Shown here piece after piece: positions 1 to 7,645 of a stretch of 50,342 nt of DNA. The DNA comes from an uncultured Desulfovibrio sp. (lineage in GTDB: Bacteria > Desulfobacterota > Desulfovibrionia > Desulfovibrionales > Desulfovibrionaceae). The stretch lies in NCBI GenBank assembly GCA_905235595.1, contig CAJOMG010000007.1, positions 1 to 50,342 of the forward strand. The letters are read 5' to 3'. A program made the position numbers and the translations under genes. Each line of letters begins with the position of its first letter. Position 1 is the stretch's first letter. The notes beneath the pieces were generated by a model. It ran no database searches, was not told the DNA's origin, and worked only from the letters and a program-made list of their open reading frames with translations.

Positions 1-853
1 GTTCAAGTACCTTGGCATACAGGGCACCGTCACTTTTGCGGGCGGCATGGTCGCAGGACACATAGACGGCATCTACTGGGCAGCCCTTGGCTTGCAGTAT
101 GTCGGCCAGCATATGGCCCGGCAAATACATGTCAGACACGGCAATAATGCGTTTGCCCAGACGTACGGCTTCCTTGTAGAGCAGTTCCGCATCCGGTCGG
201 AGAGAGAGCAGGGTTTTTTCGCAACGAATTTCCTCTTCCATGAGAGTCTGCGCCGTAGTGGCATCCACCTTGTGGCGTTGTGCAATGCCGTCGTAAATCT
301 GCTTGAGGGTAGCATTTTCCAGACCCAGTTCTTCTTCAGCAGTCCAGCGTAGCTTAAGAAAATCTACGTGATAGGTGGCATTTATCTTCTGGGCCAAAAG
401 GTGGAAGATATCCTTGGGTTCGAGTGTAGGCCGCACAAGCAGCGTATCAAAGATATCAAAGCTCACTACGGCAATGCCTGGTTCGCGCAGTAGGGCCAGC
501 ATGCGTTCCAGGCTGAGAAAAGGGGGTCGGTGGTCAATCCAGATGTCTGCAGAATTGCGGCGCACGTCCGGGGCAGGCGAACGTCGGCGCAATATGACTT
601 TTATGGCTTTGCCCACAACGGGCGCCAGACTGCAGCTACGCAACAGTTCCAGACCTGCCTTCATGGGATAGTAGACCGGCAGTCTGCGCACAAAGGAGGG
701 CGGTCGTCCCACTTTTGCCGGAGCATGCTTTACCACAGGTGCGTAAAATGCCTTTTTGCCATGTACGAGAGCACGCAGCCAAGCTTTCAAGGAGCCGTGA
801 ACTACAAAGGAGGCGGGCAGCAACAAAATGGCCGCAAGACATTTGTGCAGCAT
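1..853 (-). CDS. HAD-superfamily hydrolase, C-terminus cut off by window edge
   Basis: The frame runs open from an ATG at 853 to the window edge (284 codons), so the C-terminus lies outside. The HAD motif I is at about residues 133-137 (Asp-Ile-Phe-Asp-Thr), giving nucleophile D133 and acid/base D136. A motif II region (IIAVSDMYL) and a later Lys in ARKSDGALY follow. The first ~110 residues are not HAD-like and begin with a hydrophobic stretch. I infer the family resembles the predicted HAD hydrolases grouped as COG5610, often tied to surface glycan genes. The ATG shares one base with the TAA stop of the TolC-like gene (TAATG), so translation is probably coupled and the gene belongs to the secretion operon. 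Substrate is unknown. Confidence 0.75.
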   Translation of the reverse strand, partial: MLHKCLAAILLLPASFVVHGSLKAWLRALVHGKKAFYAPVVKHAPAKVGRPPSFVRRLPVYYPMKAGLELLRSCSLAPVVGKAIKVILRRRSPAPDVRRNSADIWIDHRPPFLSLERMLALLREPGIAVVSFDIFDTLLVRPTLEPKDIFHLLAQKINATYHVDFLKLRWTAEEELGLENATLKQIYDGIAQRHKVDATTAQTLMEEEIRCEKTLLSLRPDAELLYKEAVRLGKRIIAVSDMYLPGHMLADILQAKGCPVDAVYVSCDHAARKSDGALYAKVLE

Positions 854-2184
854 TACTTCAACCCGGGATTCTCGCGACCAATGTAGTAGAAAAAGCGGGC
901 ACGGGCGCTGTGGTATTCGGCCAGGGCCTGGCTGGCGTCGTCCTGGGCCTGGGTGAGTCGGAGCTGGGCATCCAACAGCTCCGTAATGGTACCTATGCTG
1001 GTCATGTATCGTTTGTTGGCCATGTCATAGCTTTCGCGGGCGGCATCCACACCCTTGCGGGATGTGGCTATGAGCTCCTTAGCGGCATTGATGTCAAGCA
1101 GCGCACGGATGACATCGGCCCGTGCACCAGAAAGCGCATCTTCAAAATCCTTCTGCAGGGCCTTGGCTTTCTTGAGGTCAGACAAGGAGGCAAAGACGGC
1201 GCTGCCTCCAGAAAAGATATCCCAAGAGAAATTGAGCCCGGCGGCCCAGTAGTTGCGGGTATAGCCCTCGTACAGCGGATTTTCGTAGTCCTTGCTCACA
1301 CTCATGTTGTCGTAGGTGGCGTCAACACGAGGCAGGAACTGTCCCATATCAATGTGCATGTCTTTATAGGCCACTTCCACAGACTTCTGAGCAACCATAA
1401 GGTCCGGTCGCTGGCGCAGAGCCGTCTTGACAGCCTCCTCTTCAGTATAGCCCACACGGGAGGAATAGTCTTTCAAATTGCCTACATAGCGGGCGCGGTA
1501 GTCAGGCGTGAAGCCAAGATAGCGGTTGAGCTGTACTTCGGCATTGCGGATGTCATTGTTAACCCGTATCACCTGCTGCTGGGCGCGTGCCAGCTCGGCC
1601 TGATTTTGGAGCACGTTGACATACGGGGCAAGACCTTCTTTGGCAAATGCCTCTGCAGCCTTGAGCTGTGTGCGGATGCGTTCTACGGATTCCTGCGCAG
1701 TCTTGAGATTTTCCCGGCATTTGAGCAGATTGAGAAACTGCAATTGCACGTTGCAGCCCAGTTCCAGACGGGCCAACTGCAGGCGGGCCTTTTCAATGTC
1801 AGTGGTGATGCGTGATTTCTGCAGATTGTTCAGGTGTGCAAAGCCGGCGAAAAGCGAGAGTGAGGCACGCAGTCCCTTGCTCCAGTTGCGGCTGGTCAGG
1901 TTGTCGTTATTGTAGGTCTGCACTTCTTCATAGTTTTCCACGCGATTGGTCGTGGCCACGAGGGAAACGCGGGGCCAGAAGTAACTCTGGGCAACGCCCA
2001 CGTCCATTTTGGCCCGCTCCAGTTGCAGAACTTTGGATTCCACGCTGGGGTTGGCCTTCATGGCTTGGGCGACGGCTTGTTCCATCGTAAAGGTGGTGCC
2101 CTGGCCGGCAGTTGAAGCCGTGTGCCCTGAGGTGGGAAGAACGGCGAACAGCAGCAATATGGCAAAAACAATACGGCAGCGCAT
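853..2184 (-). CDS. TolC-family outer-membrane channel of a type I secretion system
   Basis: This protein is predicted to form the outer-membrane/periplasmic tunnel of the exporter encoded just upstream. It has the outer membrane efflux protein pattern: a signal peptide (MRCRIVFAILLLFAVLPTSGHTA), long Gln/Ala-rich helical repeats, and paired structural repeats with the ALRQRPDL and ARFFYYIG segments typical of TolC relatives. Its length of 443 residues is normal. I chose the ATG at 2184 because the signal peptide starts there and AAGG lies 8 bases upstream. An earlier in-frame ATG at 2232 overlaps the previous stop (TGATG) and would add 16 residues before the signal peptide. The gene is fourth in a five-gene overlapping operon. 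Confidence 0.88.
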   Translation of the reverse strand: MRCRIVFAILLLFAVLPTSGHTASTAGQGTTFTMEQAVAQAMKANPSVESKVLQLERAKMDVGVAQSYFWPRVSLVATTNRVENYEEVQTYNNDNLTSRNWSKGLRASLSLFAGFAHLNNLQKSRITTDIEKARLQLARLELGCNVQLQFLNLLKCRENLKTAQESVERIRTQLKAAEAFAKEGLAPYVNVLQNQAELARAQQQVIRVNNDIRNAEVQLNRYLGFTPDYRARYVGNLKDYSSRVGYTEEEAVKTALRQRPDLMVAQKSVEVAYKDMHIDMGQFLPRVDATYDNMSVSKDYENPLYEGYTRNYWAAGLNFSWDIFSGGSAVFASLSDLKKAKALQKDFEDALSGARADVIRALLDINAAKELIATSRKGVDAARESYDMANKRYMTSIGTITELLDAQLRLTQAQDDASQALAEYHSARARFFYYIGRENPGLK

Positions 2185-2231
2185 GGCCCATACCTTGTAG
2201 AGTTGTTTCTGGTGCAAAACTTCTGGCTGCA

Positions 2232-3209
2232 TCAGCGTTGAGAGCCTGCCCCATGTTCCAGCTGCAGACTCTGGCCATCATCCGTGGAAAGGCAGAGTTC
2301 TTTACCTTCCAATGACCAGATAGCTATATGGTGCAATAGAGCTTCCAGTGCTGCTGCACCGCAGGCGCGCAGGTTACGTGCGTTTTTGTTGTTAAGCAGT
2401 ATGGTAAGCTTCTTACCGTCCACTGTATAGCGTGCCTCAGCGCGCAGACCGGGACCGGCAATTTCGAGCGTACCTGTATTTCCCCCTGAGAACCGCCAGG
2501 ACGATAAGGGCATATCCTGCATGGCTGCGAGTGTCCATATGCGGTCTGCCACTGCAGAAACAAAAGTAGCATCCTGCGTTGATGCAGCAGCATCTGTGGG
2601 GAAGGTTTGCGAAAAACTGCGTATGCGCAGTAAGCGCATTCCCCCTGCAACAGGCACGGCCACCACATCCGCAAAAACAGGCGTTTCTTCAGGTAAAGAG
2701 GTTGGTAATCCGTCCAGAGTCGCAGCAAACTCTCGGCCAGTTGCACTTTCTTTAAGGGTGACGTTACTGCCCCTGCGCGTCAGCGTACCCATGAGACACG
2801 CCTCTCTCCGTCGGAAAGGAGCTTTTTTGAGCACCACACTCTTCTGGCCGATCTGGCCTCCGAAGGGAACCTCACCATACAAATTACCGGCTCCGCCCAC
2901 ATTGAGATCAAGCATAAGACCGTGACGGTTCACAAGCCTGAGCGTGGCTCCACCCTCTGTCTGAAGCCATGTGCCTGTAATATCCTGTGCCCTGTCTTTG
3001 CCTTTCTTGAACCGCATGGCCAGATGTAAAATAAATAACTGTTTTTCCAGCAAATAAAGCTCTGCAGTATACGTTGATGCGCGCGTTTCTTCTGTGCTTT
3101 CATACAGGGTGGCCTGTGACAGCCGGGGGTATAGGCTATCGCCAGCGGCGGCATGCCCGCATAGCATTATCTGAAAGAGCAACAGACAGGGCAGCCATTG
3201 CCTGGTCAT
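2232..3209 (-). CDS. Exported protein with a META/HslJ-like C-terminal half, in secretion operon
   Basis: This 325-residue protein has a signal peptide (MTRQWLPCLLLFQIMLCGHAAA), so it is predicted to be periplasmic. The middle part (GTWLQTEGG..LRLVNRHGLMLDL) looks like a small beta-barrel domain. The last ~110 residues (WTLAAMQDMPL... LRACGAAALEALLHHIAIWSLEGKELCL) follow the order of conserved positions in META/HslJ domains. That match is from memory and weak. Its ATG overlaps the adaptor gene's stop by four bases (ATGA), and its stop touches the TolC-like gene. The position between adaptor and channel genes suggests an accessory periplasmic role in type I secretion, but no such role is known to me. 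Confidence 0.62.
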   Translation of the reverse strand: MTRQWLPCLLLFQIMLCGHAAAGDSLYPRLSQATLYESTEETRASTYTAELYLLEKQLFILHLAMRFKKGKDRAQDITGTWLQTEGGATLRLVNRHGLMLDLNVGGAGNLYGEVPFGGQIGQKSVVLKKAPFRRREACLMGTLTRRGSNVTLKESATGREFAATLDGLPTSLPEETPVFADVVAVPVAGGMRLLRIRSFSQTFPTDAAASTQDATFVSAVADRIWTLAAMQDMPLSSWRFSGGNTGTLEIAGPGLRAEARYTVDGKKLTILLNNKNARNLRACGAAALEALLHHIAIWSLEGKELCLSTDDGQSLQLEHGAGSQR

Positions 3210-4591
3210 TCGCGCAGGGCCCTGTCCCAGTTTTTGATCAGAGGTTCAAGAATATAGTAGAGAACTGTGGTTTCCTTTGTCGTAATGAACACTGTAGCCG
3301 GCATGCCGGGGGAAACATAGAGTTCAGCTTCCTGCAGAGCTTTGGAATCTATTTCCACATAGCAAAGGTAATAGGGCATATCGCCCGCAGGAGTGCGTTC
3401 TTCCAGCCGGTCTGCCGAAATATAAGTAACCTTTCCTGGCATGTGCGGTACAATACGCGTGTCAAAAGCGTCAAGCTGCACCAGTGCCTCTTGCCCGATA
3501 TAGACCTCTGTAATTTTGTTTACGGGCACATGTGTTTCCACCACCAGAGGATTGTCGTGCGGTACGATATCCATGAGGGGTTCTCCAGGGCGCACCACAC
3601 CGCCCTTGGAATGGATTTTCAGGTCAACGACCCTGCCACTCACCGGAGCAACGATCTGCAAGCGCTTCCGTGCATCCTTGAGTGGCCGTATGCGTTCCCT
3701 GGTCTGGAGGATTTCGTTTTCAAGCTTGCCGAGGTTACTCGTGGCATCCTCTACAAAACGTACTTTCACATCTTCTATACGCAGATTGAGCTCGGCAGCA
3801 CGCTGCCGGGCCTCGGCAATGGACTGTTTCAGACGACCGAGATTCCCCTGATGGCTGGCTAGATTGCGCTCCAGCTCCAGTATCTGGGATTTCTCCAGAT
3901 AGCGTTCTTTGAAGAGCTGTCGTTTAGCGCGCAATTCCTCATTCAAGGTGCCAATGATAACCTGTTCGGCCCGTACCTGATCCTCAAAGCCTGCCACCTG
4001 GGCATCCAACTGGGCAAGCTGGGCTTTGAGCAACGATACCTGCCCGTTGAGTGAGTCCTGCCGGGCAAGAAAGATTTTTTTCTCATTGTCCAGCACGTCA
4101 GTGCTGTGATTTTTTTCTGCCATCTGGACCAGCTCTGCAGGCCATTGCAAGGTCGTACCCAAGTCTTTTTCCACTGACGAGCGTACCTGGGCAGCCAGCT
4201 GGGCAATGAGCTGCTTTTGGAGCATGCTGGTATTGGCGTCTATCTGAACCGATTCCAGTACAATGAGGGGCTGGCCGACGGTCACTTCCTCGCCCTCACG
4301 CACAAGAATGGAATCTACAATGCCGCCTTCCAGATGCTGCACGGTTTTGCGTTCGGTCTCAATCTTGATTTTACCCGGAGCCACCACGGCACCACTGATG
4401 TGACCTAGTACGGACCATACCCCGAACAATCCAAAAAACAGAAAGACCACAAGGAGCCCCTGGCGGATGATATGGCGCGGATCTTCCACATTCTCCCCAT
4501 ATGCCGCCTGATGTTTTTCAGCGGCTCCCACGATGGGTTGAATGACCTTGGAGTCAATAACGGCCAGGGCTTTTCCAAGCTGCTCACGCAT
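3206..4591 (-). CDS. HlyD/PrtE-type periplasmic adaptor (membrane fusion protein), type I secretion
   Basis: This adaptor joins the inner-membrane ABC exporter to the TolC-type channel. It has a short cytoplasmic N-terminus, one membrane segment (GLLVVFLFFGLFGVWSVLG), a split lipoyl/barrel-sandwich hybrid (VQHLEGGIVDSILVREGEEV and IVAPVSGRVVDLKIHSKGGVV), a long coiled-coil hairpin between them, and a C-terminal beta-barrel ending in the TVLYYILEPL...ALRE tail typical of HlyD/LapC relatives. The length is 461 residues. I chose the ATG at 4591, which overlaps the ABC gene's stop by eight bases (ATGCGTGA). A longer open frame to 4735 exists but reads out of frame through the ABC gene and is not adaptor-like. 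Confidence 0.92.
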   Translation of the reverse strand: MREQLGKALAVIDSKVIQPIVGAAEKHQAAYGENVEDPRHIIRQGLLVVFLFFGLFGVWSVLGHISGAVVAPGKIKIETERKTVQHLEGGIVDSILVREGEEVTVGQPLIVLESVQIDANTSMLQKQLIAQLAAQVRSSVEKDLGTTLQWPAELVQMAEKNHSTDVLDNEKKIFLARQDSLNGQVSLLKAQLAQLDAQVAGFEDQVRAEQVIIGTLNEELRAKRQLFKERYLEKSQILELERNLASHQGNLGRLKQSIAEARQRAAELNLRIEDVKVRFVEDATSNLGKLENEILQTRERIRPLKDARKRLQIVAPVSGRVVDLKIHSKGGVVRPGEPLMDIVPHDNPLVVETHVPVNKITEVYIGQEALVQLDAFDTRIVPHMPGKVTYISADRLEERTPAGDMPYYLCYVEIDSKALQEAELYVSPGMPATVFITTKETTVLYYILEPLIKNWDRALRE

Positions 4592-6356
4592 CGGGCTTTT
4601 CCCCCTTGCCGTCCTTGGATGCGTCCTGTGTGTCCAGGGGCGTATGCTGTTTTTCCAGTTCTTGCTGCCGCATACGGGCTCTGGCGGCTTCATCCTGTCG
4701 TTGCTTCTGCATTTCAGCCATCTTGGACAAAACATCCTGACGTGCCCCGCAAAGGGCTATCTGACCATTTTGCAGGACCATGATGTTGTCAACTATGGAA
4801 AGCAGGTTGGGTTTATGTGTAACAAGTACAAGCGAAGCTCGTTGCTTTTTCATGTTCAGCACGGCCTGCGCAAGCGACGCCTCCCCTTCTTCATCAAGGT
4901 TGGAGTTGGGTTCGTCCAGCACAACCAGACGCGGGTTGCCATACAGGGCTCGGGCTAAGCCTATGCGTTGTCGTTGCCCGCCGGAAAGAGCTGCGCCTCC
5001 TTCTCCAATCTGAGTGTCATAACCTTTCGGCAATCCCAGAACCATTTCATGTACCCCGGCCATGCGGGCAGCTAGGATGACTTTTTGTGAATCCACCTCG
5101 CCCAGCCGGGCGATGTTTTCTGCCACGCTGCCTGAGAAAAGCTCCACGTCTTGCGGCAAATACCCCAGGAAGGGGCCGAGTTTCTCGGAATCCCAGCTTG
5201 CCATGTCTGCTCTATCAATGCGTACCTTGCCACTGGTGGGCTGCCAGATGTTGAGTAAAAGTTTACAAAGGGTAGATTTGCCCGCGGCACTTGGTCCAAT
5301 GATAGCGAGTGATTGCCCGGCTGGCATCACAAAGGAGATACCCTTGATGATGGCTCTTCCCCCTGCGGCAAAATAGAGGTTCTCTGCCATCAATTCCCCC
5401 TGTGGCGCTGGAAGATCCATTGCCGGCAAGGGTTTTGGGGTGTCCAGAAGAGCCTTGAGGCGTCCATAGGATCCCTTGGCCTCCAATGATTGCTTGTATG
5501 TGGCCATAGCCTGATCAATGGGGGCGAGTGCCCGGCCCATGATAATGGACGCAGCAATCATAATGCCGGCTGTGGATTCGTGCTGAATGGTGAGGTATGC
5601 ACCTACGGCGTAGATGAGTACCTGCAACCCCATACGGAGAGAACGACTGATGGCCTGCAGGAGACCTGCACTGCGGCTGGCACGTGTCTGCAGGTTGATG
5701 ATGGTAGTATTGACTTTACCCCAACGGGCAGCCACATTGCCGACCATACCCAGAGAACGTACTATGCCCGCGTTGCGCAGTGCGGCACCTGTTATTCTGA
5801 AGGAATGGCCATTGAGTTTGGTGGCAGTTTCAAGCCTGGTACGTGTCAGGCGCTCGGTCAACACGCCCAGCAAAAGCACCATCAGGCCCCCTGCCACGGC
5901 AACCATGCCTAGAATTGGATGTAGGACAAAAATGAGCAGAAAGTAGAGCGGCATCCATGGCAGATCAAAAAATGCAAAAACAGCATTGCCACCTAAGAAA
6001 TTGCGCAGTATCTGTACGTCGCGCAAACTGCCTTCGTTGAGTTGCCCTGGGTCTGCTGGCTTGCCGGCATGCTGCAGGTTACGCTCCAGCACGTCGTGGC
6101 TCAACATATGGTCAAATTCAATACCCGCGCGTACAAGCAGGCGTGAACGTATCCACGAGAGCAAGGCAAGAACTGCAAGGGCGATGACTGCTGCTACGGT
6201 AATGACGACAAGGGTGGACAGGTTGAAGCTTGTCAATACCTTGTCGTATACCTGCAACATATAAATGGAAAAGGTCAGTTGCAGTACATTGACGAACATG
6301 CTGAAGAAGAACGCATATCCAAAATAGTATCTGCAAGAGCGCAAAAATTCCTGCAT
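4584..6356 (-). CDS. Type I secretion ABC exporter (PrtD family), fused membrane and ATPase domains
   Basis: This 590-residue inner-membrane ATPase energises one-step protein export. Residues ~10-300 form the transmembrane domain (first helix pair around 12-70). The ATPase has Walker A at 354-361 (GPSAAGKS), the Q-loop around 402, the signature LSGGQRQR at 458-465 and Walker B ending LVVLDEP at about 477-483. The N-terminus begins directly in the membrane domain, with no C39-like peptidase domain, as in PrtD/LapB-lineage exporters. SD-like GGAAGG lies upstream of the ATG. This is the first gene of the operon. No repeat-rich RTX or adhesin substrate is visible in the window, so the cargo is unknown. 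Confidence 0.93.
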   Translation of the reverse strand: MQEFLRSCRYYFGYAFFFSMFVNVLQLTFSIYMLQVYDKVLTSFNLSTLVVITVAAVIALAVLALLSWIRSRLLVRAGIEFDHMLSHDVLERNLQHAGKPADPGQLNEGSLRDVQILRNFLGGNAVFAFFDLPWMPLYFLLIFVLHPILGMVAVAGGLMVLLLGVLTERLTRTRLETATKLNGHSFRITGAALRNAGIVRSLGMVGNVAARWGKVNTTIINLQTRASRSAGLLQAISRSLRMGLQVLIYAVGAYLTIQHESTAGIMIAASIIMGRALAPIDQAMATYKQSLEAKGSYGRLKALLDTPKPLPAMDLPAPQGELMAENLYFAAGGRAIIKGISFVMPAGQSLAIIGPSAAGKSTLCKLLLNIWQPTSGKVRIDRADMASWDSEKLGPFLGYLPQDVELFSGSVAENIARLGEVDSQKVILAARMAGVHEMVLGLPKGYDTQIGEGGAALSGGQRQRIGLARALYGNPRLVVLDEPNSNLDEEGEASLAQAVLNMKKQRASLVLVTHKPNLLSIVDNIMVLQNGQIALCGARQDVLSKMAEMQKQRQDEAARARMRQQELEKQHTPLDTQDASKDGKGEKPDA

Positions 6357-6455
6357 GGACGGTGTCTTTCCTTCCGCCTGGTGGCCCGGGCGTAGCCATA
6401 TGACTGACTGATTTCAAAAAGGGTAGTATAGTCTCGGATGGGATATTTGTCCAGT

Positions 6456-6920
6456 TCAGTTTATGGCGTCAGCCTTTGCGCGGCAATCTGCACAAATGCC
6501 GTAGAGATTATGTACATGGCCGCGCAGACGAAAACCATAGGTTTCAGCTAGTTCCCGTTGAATCATTTCTATACGGGCATCACAGATTTCCACGATTTTG
6601 CCGCATTCAAGGCAGACGAGATGGTCATGGTGGCTGTCGGGCTTAGCAATTTCGTAGCGGGTGATGCCGTCAGTGAAGTGGATTTCAGTAGCAAGGCCAG
6701 CATCACAGAGCAATTTCAGCGTACGGTAGACGGTGGTTTGCCCTATGCCGCTATCCCGTTTAAGGATATACTGATAAAATTCTTCTAAAGAATGGTGGCC
6801 TGGCAGATCCAAAAACACTTCGGCTATGGTCCGCCGCTGTGAAGTCGTGTTCATCCCCTTGCGGCTCATAAATGCCAGAAATTCCGTCAGGCGACCGCTT
6901 GTTTCAGTTGATGTCTCCAT
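6456..6920 (-). CDS. Fur-family transcriptional regulator
   Basis: This 154-residue metal-dependent repressor has an N-terminal winged helix (TSQRRTIAEVF...GIGQTTVYRTLKLLCDAGL) and a C-terminal dimerisation/metal domain with HHDHLVC and two CxxC pairs (CLECGK, CADCRA) for structural zinc. The core is typical of Fur/PerR-type proteins. Sequence alone does not say whether it senses iron, zinc or peroxide. It lies 99 bp upstream of the secretion operon on the same strand, so it could be co-transcribed with it or control it. Upstream, 6921-7108 separates it from the DsrE-like gene. Confidence 0.9.
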   Translation of the reverse strand: METSTETSGRLTEFLAFMSRKGMNTTSQRRTIAEVFLDLPGHHSLEEFYQYILKRDSGIGQTTVYRTLKLLCDAGLATEIHFTDGITRYEIAKPDSHHDHLVCLECGKIVEICDARIEMIQRELAETYGFRLRGHVHNLYGICADCRAKADAIN

Positions 6921-7108
6921 GGTAGTTCCCCCTGTGTATCATGTAGCACAAGGCTATAGACCTGCCAAGCCTCCGTAGCAGTTCAGGCATGTCTTCTATG
7001 CGCAGCAATAGGATATGACTGGCATGAAAGGGGTTGTTGGTATGCAAGAAACAGCCTCAACGCATGATTCGTGCATTTTGCTTGCTCTGCAGCGCATGAT
7101 GCCTTTTG

Positions 7109-7456
7109 TTAAGGCTTAATATAGGCAAAACCCTCACGTTGCAGGCGCACAATTTCCACCAGACCAGCAGGTACAACATGGCAGCCGGGCCAAAGGTCGC
7201 TCTCGTTTATGTCGTTGGCGGCAAGGGCATTAGCACAAAGAAGGATGCGTAGTCCCTTTTCCTGAAGGGGAGCAGCTAAGTCACAAAATTCTTTGTTGGA
7301 AGTTGTGAACTGGGTTACCGCAGGGCCGTTGGCCACTATCACCAGTTGGAAGTGCTCCTCCGGCAGGCCTTTAATGTAGTTGGATGCATTGGCAAGTACC
7401 AACCGCAGTATGGCCGCTTCCTTACTGTCAATATGTAGGCAAAGATCGTAATTCAT
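7109..7456 (-). CDS. DsrE/DsrF-like small protein
   Basis: A 115-residue soluble protein with the DsrE-family layout: an N-terminal beta strand (YDLCLHID), then FQLVIVANGPAV, a central helix with FCDLAAPLQEKG, and RILLCANALAAN with a conserved-position Cys. Family members include sulfur-transfer proteins and uncharacterised relatives. This copy stands alone, so a sulfur-relay role is only suggested. I chose ATG 7456 because AGGAG sits 7 bases upstream. An upstream in-frame ATG would add 17 residues with no ribosome site. The gene is divergent from tamA across a ~190-bp region that should hold both promoters. Confidence 0.8.
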   Translation of the reverse strand: MNYDLCLHIDSKEAAILRLVLANASNYIKGLPEEHFQLVIVANGPAVTQFTTSNKEFCDLAAPLQEKGLRILLCANALAANDINESDLWPGCHVVPAGLVEIVRLQREGFAYIKP

Positions 7457-7645
7457 AATTCTCCTCGCAAGAAACATGATGAGGCCTCTGTCAGGGCTGA
7501 CAGTCAATGATATTTTAGCCGAGCAATGGTTTTTTGCAAGTGGTGTACGCTGATGATTCTTGCCTGTACGGGCAATAGGGCGTATGCTTAAAATATGTGC
7601 CGATTGTATTCACTTGCTCCCTCAAGATCCTTGTTACCTACTGGC

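Noticed and set aside
715..1815. 366-codon plus-strand open frame opposite the TolC-like gene
   Set aside because: The minus strand encodes a coherent TolC-family protein in an overlapping operon. The plus frame has no motif and no ribosome site.
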